Shown in pieces: positions 55,205-64,000 of a stretch of DNA of 64,000 nt; positions within the stretch are counted from its first letter, which is position 1, and every line of letters begins with the position of its first letter. The stretch covers positions 1,587,001 through 1,651,000 of the forward strand of contig JAOTON010002073.1 in the NCBI GenBank assembly GCA_034440635.1, read 5' to 3'. Made by a program: the position numbers and the translations under genes. Below the pieces are notes generated by a model that did no database searches, was not told the DNA's origin, and was given only the letters and a program-made list of their open reading frames with translations. This DNA is from Lepas anatifera. Its lineage: Eukaryota; Arthropoda; Thecostraca; Lepadidae.

Positions 55205-57105
55205 TAGCATATGCAGTCCTCGGCTCAGCTACTACCATACACATCGGTGTTCTGTACGCTCTGAGGCAATATAGCGCTCGATAAGCCTTCTTTTCAGTAC
55301 CCGGGAGCTACGAGCTATTCCGTGAACACCCTGTGATTGATCAAGTAGATCAGTTGTGGGACGCGTATCAGATGGTTGCCGGGCGATGGCCGTCGAGCCA
55401 AACGATACAACTTCATCCAGAGAGTAGAAAATATGTGCATTTTCACAACGGAGAGAAATTTTTACCCCAGGATAATTAAGTTTGACCCAGGGTAATAGTA
55501 ATTTTGGAGTCTAACAAAATAGAAAATATATATTCCATCGCATTCAATGAGTACGTCAGTCATCAGACTCCCATATCAACCATTTTGAAGAGGACTACTT
55601 GCACCTTCAACTACTTCCAAGTTGGAAATGTTTCGATTATCTGGCTTCCCAAGATTTTCCTCAATTTTGTTGCTGTTATATTTTGTTTCAGTTAGACTTC
55701 AACTAATAGAGCGCAGCCCTATTCAAGAGCCTGATGGATCTGGGTGCCGCAGCCGGTTGACTTTACTGATTTACGCTTTCTGGGTAGGCGTCCTGAGCAT
55801 AACTTCTTCGCCCGCCTCTAAAGATTTATGGGAGATTTTATATGTTAGATACATTTAAGGAAGAAATGTTGTGCAGCCTAATTTAGGGCCTGGTTGTCTT
55901 AATCGATGGAAATTAGTTTTGTCACGCTATTGAGCAAATTGATTTTGGAATTATAGTAATAGAATGCTCAAGGTAATAGAAAACAGTTGTTCAAGCCCAC
56001 TACCCGTTTATTGAGGCTGTGGGGGTTTAGCACTACAGGGCTTAGAATGTATGCCTTATATCTTAGAGGAGAACACAAAACTTCTCAAGAGACTTAGAAT
56101 GCTAAGATAAAGGTGGGGAGCATATCACTTCAGAGCTTAGCATTGAGCAGCAGTGGACTTTGTTCTCCAGATAAGTAAAATTTAGCATATTAAATGGTGG
56201 AGGACAGAGCACTCCAGAAATGTAAAAAATTTTAGTTTATATGGTGGAGGGCATACCGCCCTGAGAGCAGAAATTTGGTTCTGCAATTAAGGGGGGCACA
56301 TCACTTCTCATGAAGGTAAAGTCGCTATCCATGCTGGCTTACAGAGGCAGGAGAGCTAATGGTCGTGGAATGCTAAGTGCTATATAAAGTTAATTTAGAG
56401 GAAAATTTAACGGCAGGACTACTAGCAGTTGTCATCTTGGAATGCCGGTGGAAGAGTTATAGGAGACCTCCGTTTACCCTTCTATTTACTACACCTATTT
56501 CATTGTAGTGCTATCTTATCAATATAATACCTGCGTACTGCATCATGAAGTGGTATTGCTGTTGTACGTAGACTATAGTTTTAGAGAGTTTTATTCGGCT
56601 TTTCGATTGCGCGTTTTAAGGCCTTGGTGTGAAATCCGTACCGTGCTTCACCCTGCATCTGGGGTTTAGATTATTTATAATATAGCAACGGGGTGTGGCC
56701 CACTCTATTGAATAAAGCCGTGCTGATTTCGGATTCCGGGTGCACTCGGCTCGGCCTGAGGCATTCTGTATGCGTGGAGTATCGCCACCCAGGGACAGAA
56801 TTCGGCATCCTGCACCAGCTCAAGTCCAGCTTACTCCCGTTCTCCCTTCCCGTATGGCAGTGGTAAGCCAGACATGATGACGTCAAACATGTTCTTCCGC
56901 CATTATCTGCGATGTTATGGAAATTTAGCAAATTTCCTCTCGCATTTCTAGTGGTGAGATCAGGGCCCTGCCCAGGCCCCAGGTCATCGATAACCAATCT
57001 CGTGAACACAAGTTGTTTTACTTGGTGACGCTATTGTGAGATGTGAACCTTAGATCGATAGAATAAGTTCGCAATTAGAGCTGCACGTCTAAACATTTTT
57101 TAGTT
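55205..57105. other. No gene confirmed
   Basis: Mostly AT-rich. A 112-codon minus-strand open frame (56671-57009) lies in a moderately GC-rich stretch but has no recognised domain or splice support. Confidence 0.4.
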
Positions 57106-57109
57106 AAGG

Positions 57110-57340
57110 TCACTTGACCTGGACTCGTGACCTGACCTTTTATTCTCTAGACATAAAGTTTTATAGGAAGCTGAAAAACAGGTAATCAATGTACCAATTA
57201 TGGTGGCGCAGCAAACCTCTGCTTTTTGGCTATCCGTGAAAAATATGAGTTCGAGGAATGTTAACTTGGAGTGGTAGTTAAGAGATGTAGGTATTATCGT
57301 CTAGCACTATCTTTCAATGAAAGGTCACCCTACCGCAGCG
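57110..57340. mobile_element. Diverged relative of the AGGTCA-bearing element
   Basis: CACTTGACCTGGACTCGTGA, a later TTTTTGGCTATCCGTGAAAA block and GTAGGTATTATCG correspond in order to 6480-6660 (TTTTTTGGCTATCTACGAAA, GGGAGGTAGGTGCC). The segment AAGAGATGTAGG...ACTATCTTTCAATGAAA is repeated at 58668-58712. Confidence 0.45.
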
Positions 57341-58059
57341 GCCCGTGTCAAAATTCATGTTGTCATAAGTAGTAATTGCCAACATCAGTTTGGCCCTCTA
57401 TGGTTTGCCCGTGGTCTTGTCAAATGATCACACGTTTGATCCATATAATTGCACTAACCGGCCAAAGTACTGGATGCTCGTAAAGCCAGCCACACCTGGC
57501 TGTACTTTCCTTGCGCCCGCGGCAATTTATAGCCACCTGTTGGCTGCAGACCACCATAGGCGTTAATCCATCCAGTTGTCTGGACGGCCTTTGGGAAGCG
57601 ATTAGCCTGGACGATATATGGGCGGCATTCTGGCGGCTGTCAATTCATCAGCCGGCCGGAGGCAGACACTGGTGTCGCCTAATGCCCACCCAGGACGGCC
57701 AACGTCCATCAACCGACCCGGTCTGCCGCGCAGGGAGTCATGACTCCATTGTGATGACCACACGGCAACACCCATCAATTTCCAACAACAAATTCACTGG
57801 GACAAGGCTGGTGGTTTTAAAGAGAATCCGCTCTGGTGTGTGTGGCCTGCGGTGTGGGGGCTTGGCTCGAGACTGGGGGAGGGGTGGTTCTACCAGCGCC
57901 CTCCACTGAAGGCGGAGGTAGAACTGCAAGTTGCTTTTTGGCCAGAAAGAAAACAAATGCCTCAGGAAAAGAGCTGAAAAGTCCATGTAAGACTAATATC
58001 GAGTGAATGACTTGATCACCCGGAGACCAGGTGTTGACTTTTTAAATTCACCAGCATCA

Positions 58060-58333
58060 TCTATTAAAGCCATCTTATTGAGACAATGATTAGCATTTGT
58101 GCAGCCCGAGTGGAGAGTCATGTTAGCGAACTCCATTTTCATCATTTTGTATGTCATTTTGTCATGATTGTACCTACAGCTAGTCATTTTGTTTGATTTC
58201 TAATGCTTGTTTCTTCTTAGTGGTATTATTATTTATGCTCGCTCATTGTAAACAACCATGTGTTTTAGGTGCTAGACTTCACCTGTCAGTGGGCACCGCC
58301 TGTTGGTGATATATATTAATAAATAAATAGATA
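58060..58333 (+). mobile_element. Probable LINE 3' untranslated end
   Basis: The sequence contains GGTATTATTATTTATGCTCG, GTCAGTGGGCACCGCCTG and TTGGTGATATATATTAATAA, and stops in an AATAAATAAATAG tail. A short untranslated end followed by an AATA-type tandem tail is typical of CR1/L2-type LINEs. No ORF2 is attached. Confidence 0.5.
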
Positions 58334-59072
58334 CGCAAAATTTTTAGCTAAAAATATTGCTCTTATCTGGGAAGTTGGTACGGCTCTCGTCAGCCAGTAA
58401 AGGCTGGCAGCGCCACCTCATGCAGTCCCTGTGCAGCGGTGGACAGGGAGGCGGCCTACAGACCGCAGTCACCACCGCTGTTGCGTCGGCAGACAGCTGC
58501 TCAGGGTAACCAGCTGCGGCCGGGCCCGTCCAGATTGAATTATGCAGCTGGTCTCAATAAACCATCGGCTGGGCGGGTCGTCAATAAACTATCCTATGAG
58601 CGAAGTCTGCATAAATCATCCCATGAACGAGGTATAGCTCGTCCTTCAAGCGTGGGTGATATCAGAGTTAAGAGATGTAGGCGTTGTCGTCTTGCACTAT
58701 CTTTCAATGAAACGTCATTGGATGAGCAATTTTTTTGGAAAATGTGGGTTGTGTGCGTGAGTGGTTAGATCAATGGACGCTTCGTGGAGCTGATATTCAT
58801 TGGATATACCACTCGCTCCTAATTTGATTTGAGAAATGTGAGCAAAATTCTCAGAAATTTACAGTGGTGGTTTCTGTGGAATAGCCATTCGCTAGATTAA
58901 TGATAAGAGGTGTGCAATGATAGATTGGATGTTAAATGTATTTAGATCAACCTATGCACACGGACCCGTTTTGTTTTCTTCCTCAGCGTATGTTTATGCA
59001 GTTTGAAAGCGTAGACCTATACATTTATGTGGACAGGTGTAGTTTTCTTGCACTTAAATGAGGCTAAACATA

Positions 59073-59255
59073 GGGGATGAGGTGGCTCAATGGATAGCAC
59101 CCTTATCTTCTAAGCCACTGGTCCCGTGCTCAAGCCCCGGCAGAGCCTCTGAATAAGTCGATCTGATCCCCAAAATCCCTTCCAACAGGGTGATAGTTGG
59201 TGACGCCGTATGACCCTGGCAGTTGGTGCGTCGTTAAACCCCAACAATTATTATT
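59073..59255 (+). mobile_element. tRNA-derived SINE (family A), copy 3, with perfect target duplication
   Basis: The head GGGGATGAGGTGGCTCAATGG is followed by ATAGCACCC, then a B-box-like GTGCTCAAGCCCC, TATGACCCTGGCAGTTGGTG, CGTCGTTAAACCCCAAC and an ATTATTATT tail. It is flanked by the identical 12-mer AGGCTAAACATA (59061-59072 and 59256-59267). Perfect duplication and good A and B boxes suggest the youngest of the three copies. Confidence 0.92.
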
Positions 59256-59269
59256 AGGCTAAACATAAT

Positions 59270-61210
59270 GAAGCTTTGCCAATTTTTTTAGATTGTGTAA
59301 TCCCGTTTTTGGAGTTAAAATTCAAATTTGTTTCAATCAGGGCGGACTTCAAAAACCTTCTTCTCCTTTTTGATTAGCCAATGTGAAGAATTTCTGCATT
59401 TTTCTAGTTCGGTAAATGTTCATATTGCTCAGAGTGTATGACAAAGGCGCTTGTAGTCGTATGATTTCTTTTGTCTAATCTGTGTTTATAAATTCGGGTT
59501 TACGGGCCGCGATACGTTTCCCCGTAATATAAGTTATGTTGTGTTACGTTAATATACATTACGTTACGTGCTACGTTTCCCCGAGTTCGAAATTCGAGCT
59601 ATATAAGCATGCGCTGAGGAAGATAATGAAATGCGTCCGTATGTTTAGGTTTATTTAAATATATTTCATATTCAACTTATCATTGTGTACCTCGTATAAT
59701 TAATGGTGGTATCGAGGGGAAGGTCTGTCAGCCTACTCGACTAAATGGAACATGACACCCTTTTCTATGTGAGGAGGTCCTAACAGAGCAAAGTTCAGTT
59801 GAGAAGATCGCTTGTGCTGATGACGTAACTCTCTTGCTGAGAGCCAAGCAACTAGTTATAACATAAAGTGTCTGGTCAGCTGGCGCCTTGTTTGGGAAAA
59901 TAATGACTTTATGTTTGAACTACAAGCCTAAAAACAGCAATGCCCTGGCCCTAAGAAACGGTCTGATAATTCATGTTTTCCATAAACCACTTGAAAGCAA
60001 TTGCTGATTGTTTCAGAATGTTTTAAATTCGCCTTACCCCGGATGTGCCTTTGTCTCCTTTTACTGAGCAGCTATACTGAGGCCAGAGCTTTCCATCGCA
60101 ATATGTAACGACGACAATTTAGGTAAAGTTTAACCTGCAGATCTCCAATTACTTGATGAACAATTCATGTTCAATGTTCATCCACATGACCAGCGTCCTA
60201 TCGATTTCTGTTAGCATTACCGCAGGAAAGCCGTGACAGGCGACCCTACGGTTCAAGCGGTATTCACCATGCGCCAAAGCCGAACAATGTCTTATTCAAA
60301 GTCACCATAAATCAATCCACGGTAATTAATATTGTTTTATTTTACTCTTAGTCTGTATTTATTCACGAATAAGATTTATACAAAAAATACCTGGAAGGCA
60401 GTTAAATGTTGGTGCAATGACATGGGACATTCTCTCATAATCTGATAATTGTCAGCGTATGGGATTCACAAGCCTCCATTCTCCCGACCTCTGATTTTTT
60501 CACCATAGGTTATCATAGCCTTGCTTGTTCATATTCCAGTGTTCCATTGTGTGTTTTGTATTACTCACAAAGAAATAATTGATGTGGTAGCGTGACAGTG
60601 GGGTCGTCTGAACTCATAATATCATGGCTTCCCTTCCAATTATTATCCAAATATAAGTTACAGCATTAACATCAAGTCCCAACTTTGTGATCCATTTCTG
60701 AAGCTGTTCTATCTGCATTTATTAATTCAATGACCCTTTGGTGCCCACTTGCCTGCACAACCTGCACTCATATCTGCCTAGTTATTCATCGTTGATTACG
60801 TCGGCGTCGCCTTCTCATGGTTATGTCTATTTCTGGGAACGGCAAAAAACCTCACGTGATTAAATTACCGCACTATCCGGAATATTGTTCTGGTTTATGC
60901 AATCGTAGCTATTTACTGTGTATGATTCACGAACAAATGGTCTAGTCCGCGCACAAACGCTCTAAAAAGGAAATAGCATTACACATATTGCAATATGGCT
61001 ATTGCCAGACAACGCAAATGAATTCATTCTTATTAAACTTTGCTAAGCTGGGCCGAATCAATAAATTTCATGGTGATGAGTTGGTGCATGTACAATTTCT
61101 TTAAAAAATGCATCCTTTTGACAGGCATGACATTGGTTTTGATCACAGAAACCAACAAGTTCACATTCGACATCAATAACACACTGATAAGTTCATGAAA
61201 TTGAGACCAG
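59270..61210. other. No gene seen
   Basis: AT-rich unique-looking DNA with no long open frame and no recognised repeat. It could be SCYL2 intron sequence if the gene continues past the window. Confidence 0.5.
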
Positions 61211-61699
61211 ATTATTGTGCATTACCGGCGTTATCATTATAAAAACTTTCTGATTCCGGAAAACTTAACTTCCAGAGGTTCCAGCCCCAGCTCTGACTCG
61301 CTAACTCTCGATTTAAATCATGCCCATGTTTTGTCTCGGGCGAAAATCTCTTCGCTTTGTTACCTTCATACTTACGGGTTCCGAAAACATACATATGACA
61401 ATTTATTAGTCAGGTCCTTGTGAAAAATCTGCTACATTGGGTCGCGATTCAAGGTGCCACTTTTAATCTCGCTGTCCCCGGGACCCGATGCTGGTGTCGG
61501 CCGTGACTTTTGCGGGACGACAGAGCATCGGAGATGCCGCCTGATTTGCTGATTCTCCTGACCACGTTGGCTTAAGTTGCAGCTTCTCAATACGCGTTGG
61601 GGTCGAGTAACACATCTGAGCTAGTGCTACGTATCGACCTGCCAATAGCATCATTGATATTATCGCTACCAACTGTTCCGACTTGGTCCGCCTCTGCGG

Positions 61700-62125
61700 T
61701 GTCACTCGCTGCCACTACGGTGGGCCTCACGATATTACCCGCATTGTTTTGCGCTGCGATCAGCGTACGCAGACGCAGGCGCCAGTAAAGGTACAGAGAC
61801 GGTGTTTGGGCAGGATTGACCTTGCTGACTTTCATCAGCAGATATGTGACATTGACTGGACACCGCTGTTTTTGCTTGATGCACTGATGAAAAGTGGGAA
61901 TTTTTCCGACTTATGTTCCTCCATCAGCTTGACCTTGTAGCGCCTATGCGCTCTGTTCCCGAGCGAGGTCCCGGTGTAGTGCCGCTGTCACCCCCACACG
62001 CGAACTTATTCAGTTCAGACAGAACGCTCTCTCATTGGATAATAGGGATGACTACAAACGGCTCAATCGTGAGTGCCGTGCAGCGATACGCGCGGACAAC
62101 AGAAACTTCTACAACCGAGAGATAA
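61700..62125 (+). pseudogene. Endonuclease end and linker of the CR1/L2-like ORF2
   Basis: The frame from 61683 reads PHDITRIVLRCDQRTQTQAP, then RIDLADFHQQICDIDWTPLF. After a frameshift near 61890 the frame from 61913 reads MFLHQLDLVAPMRSVPERGP, then LFSSDRTLSHW. The order R-x-x-R-x-x-D...F...D-L...I-x-W, then F-x-x-x-L-D-x-x-A-P-x-R, is typical between the endonuclease and RT of CR1/L2 elements. Confidence 0.75.
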
Positions 62126-62159
62126 GCGGAAAGGCCCGAGCCGGTTATGGCAGATCTTG

Positions 62160-63160
62160 CAGCCTGTTTTGGGTAGCCGGAAAGCTAAACCACAGCCGTT
62201 AAATATAACACCAGACGCACTGAATGATTACTACATCTCGGTAGGCCCAATCACATCAGCATCAGTACCGGCGGCTACCACTTCAGTCCGGTCCGACTCC
62301 CGCGCGTCACCACCAGCGGTTTTAAAGTCACACCAGTCGACATACAAACCCTCAGTGCGACCGTTCGAGCATGAAGTCATCTGGTTCAACCGGTATGGAC
62401 GGACTAAGCGTAGCAATGTTAAGAAATTTTTCACATCAATCGGCCACTTGCTTTTGGAGATAGTCAACGCCAGTTTGATTACCGGTCTGGTACCAGCATC
62501 GTGGAAGCACGCACTAGTCACCCCGATACCGAAAGGGAAAGTGTCGACGAATCCCGCCGATACCAGACCCATCTCCTTGTTGCCGGCTATCTCCAAGGTA
62601 ACAGAACGCATTGTCCAAAAACAACTCACAAATTATCTCGAAACAAATTACATAATCTCCGACACACAGCATGGTTACCGAAACACCATTCAACCGAAAC
62701 CGCGTTGAGCGTAGTTACTGATAGGGTACTTAAAGCTATGGATGACGGCGAAATTGCAATTTTGGTGCTTTTGGATTTGTCCAAATGCTTCGATGTGGTT
62801 CCACATGCGACATTACTAGAGAAAATGACCCTTTACGGCATAGACAATCACTGGTTTGAAAATTACCTTGCTGAACACACACAGCAGGTGCAGATGCGGA
62901 CTCAAGGCGGGTTTATCACCTCAAGGACAAAAACAACAGCATGGGTATTTTCCAGGGGGAAGTTTATCTTGTGTGCTCTACATGCTCTTTTCTAACGATT
63001 TAGGCCTCTACGTAGAACAAGACATCACTATTGTACAGTATGCAGATGACACACAGATACTTATCACGGGAAAAAGCAGAACCTTCTTCATTCCATTATT
63101 CTTCGCATGGAACGCACCCTCTCGGCACTTTTCAACTGGTTTTGTTTCAATGGAATGAAG
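62160..63160 (+). pseudogene. Reverse transcriptase domain of the CR1/L2-like LINE, frame-broken
   Basis: The frame at 62073-62708 gives ITGLVPASWKHALVTPIPKG, then TRPISLLPAISKVTERIVQK and QLTNYLE...DTQHGYR. The frame from 62501 continues WLPKHHSTETALSVVTDRVL, then LVLLDLSKCFDVVPHATLLE. A third frame has DITIVQYADDTQILITGK (near 63015-63075). The catalytic Y-A-D-D is intact here, unlike in the minus-strand LINE, but at least three frameshifts separate the blocks. The G-x-x-x-S-P-x-L-F block is damaged near 62950. Confidence 0.85.
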
Positions 63161-63805
63161 CTGAACGCAACAAAAACACAGATGCTTGTGCTCGGAACCC
63201 CGGCTATGCTCCGAACCCTACCTGCGGTAACACTTAACTTCTGCGGCACTACAATCACTGATTCTAGAGTTGTTAGAAACCTTGGTGTGACGATGGACAG
63301 GCACCTTAACTTTGAACCACATGTAGACGCCGTCCGCAACAAGTGCACAGGCATCTTGTTGGCACTTAGTCATGCCCGCCAGGTCCTTCCCAGACATGTA
63401 ATGGTTAGCCTAGTCAATCTCTCGCAATATCAATCGTTCGCTACTGTATATGTGTTTATGGTTCATGCAACGAGACGCAGGTTCGAAGAATTCAAAATTA
63501 TTAACTTCTGTGCACGAGTTGTCAGTGGCCGTAGAAAACGTGACCATGTATCAGACGTATTGGCAGAGCTGGATGGCTAAATGCTCGCAACTTGTTCGAT
63601 ACCATACTGCTTGTGCTGTGCAAGGTGCCTTGTCATCAGACTTCCATCATATATCGCTAACACTCTGGGAGTACCGATTCATACCTTGCATGACCATGCT
63701 ACACGCCAGGCCAGCAATCTTACATTACCGCGTATAAGGACTGGGCGGGAAGACGAAGGTTGTGTTACCGTGGTGCCAAATGCTTTAATGAAGTCATGTC
63801 TGTTT
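63107..63805 (+). pseudogene. C-terminal region of the CR1/L2-like ORF2
   Basis: It reads LSALFNWFCFNGMKLNATKT, then RVVRNLGVTMDRHLNFEPHV and ARQVLPRHVMVSLVNLSQYQ. In other frames it continues RLPSYIANTLGVP, HDHATRQASNLTLPRIRTGR and CYRGAKCFNEVMSV. This is the standard C-terminal sequence of CR1/L2 ORF2. Frameshifts lie near 63580, 63740 and 63770. Confidence 0.85.
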
Positions 63806-63810
63806 TAATG

Positions 63811-64000
63811 GTCATTTCTACCATCCAGACGTTCACTAAGGACTGCGATATCAAGTGTAACATGGAAGGCTGCTCTGAGTTTGTATTTGTTAGACTTTTA
63901 GAGATGTTTCAGTCGGTGGGTGTTTTAGTGCATTTTACCTTTAATCCTTTTGATTGTGTTCCTGACATTTACTGTGTTCTTGACGCGGCAGGGTGAAAAC
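63811..64000 (+). other. Likely LINE 3' untranslated region, cut by the window end
   Basis: Continuous with the LINE above, T-rich, with no coding similarity. No 3' tail is reached. Confidence 0.45.

Larger units (their letters stand above)
61260..63810 (+). mobile_element. CR1/L2-like non-LTR retrotransposon, frame-broken
   Basis: Plus-strand remains of one ORF2: a decayed endonuclease (about 61260-61760), linker (61700-62160), reverse transcriptase (62160-63160) and C-terminal region (63107-63805), all in order but in changing frames. CR1/L2 is preferred because of the linker and C-terminal style. Sequence after 63810 to the window end is probably its 3' untranslated region. Confidence 0.88.

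Noticed and set aside
56671..57009. 112-codon minus-strand open frame in a GC-richer stretch
   Set aside because: It has no domain that I can name and no acceptor/donor pair consistent with a coding exon.
59073..59170. A- and B-box sequences resembling a tRNA gene
   Set aside because: The cloverleaf cannot be completed, and the sequence is the head of a repeated SINE with target duplications.
54319..64000. Downstream SCYL2 exons (HEAT-repeat part)
   Set aside because: I looked for the continuation after KYF in phase 2 and found no splice-bounded segment resembling it; the exons probably lie beyond the window.

Overview
The window is animal nuclear DNA, almost certainly from an invertebrate. 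Short, phase-compatible exons with GT/AG splice sites are separated by introns of about 9-16 kb, and the rest is packed with non-LTR retrotransposons, tRNA-derived SINEs, short inverted-repeat DNA transposons and minisatellites. There is no bacterial-style gene packing, no rRNA or tRNA gene and no CRISPR array. The repeat mix (a Penelope GIY-YIG remnant, Jockey-like and CR1/L2-like LINEs, TTAA-flanked and hAT-like non-autonomous elements, SINEs ending in a CGTTAA-type 3' motif) does not fix the phylum.

Two host genes are supported. (1) Minus strand, 2947-5230: two consecutive exons (243 and 183 nt) of an Arg/Leu-rich, apparently all-helical protein that I cannot name. (2) Plus strand, 18464-53945: four exons of an SCYL2-like (SCY1-like 2) pseudokinase, covering the catalytic-loop region to the end of the kinase-like domain. 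The reading phases join cleanly across introns of 9.1, 15.6 and 10.3 kb. The 5' exons and the HEAT-repeat and C-terminal exons were not found here. The two genes point away from each other, so 5.2-18.4 kb lies between them or within their 5' introns.

Layout: 0.7-1.2 kb, simple repeat and Penelope remnant; 2.2-2.8 kb, SINE with a nested TTAA element; 2.9-5.2 kb, minus-strand gene; 5.5-10.9 kb, tandem repeats and inverted-repeat elements; 10.9-13.4 kb, broken Jockey-like LINE (minus); 13.4-18 kb, unassigned DNA with one CpG-rich islet and a minisatellite; 18.46 kb, SCYL2 exon A; 21.4-24.5 kb, complex satellite; 27.7 kb, exon B; 29-29.7 kb, SINE plus LINE 3' end; 33.3-35.6 kb, hAT-like element with a perfect 8-bp target duplication; 36.5 and 42 kb, SINEs; 43.4 kb, exon C; 47.6-52.2 kb, a segment with inverted arms holding nested TTAA elements that carry about 30 AGGTCA hexamers; 53.8 kb, exon D; 54.3-55.2 kb, another TTAA element; 59 kb, SINE with a perfect target duplication; 61.2-63.8 kb, broken CR1/L2-like LINE.

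The most unusual signal concerns SCYL2. The 3' splice acceptor plus the first bases of the exon have been tandemly amplified upstream of exon A (about 14 units of 38 bp) and, independently, upstream of exon C (six extra copies 67-101 bp apart). Each decoy acceptor I translated runs into a premature stop, which makes these arrays candidates for unproductive splicing or for splice-site-seeded minisatellite growth.
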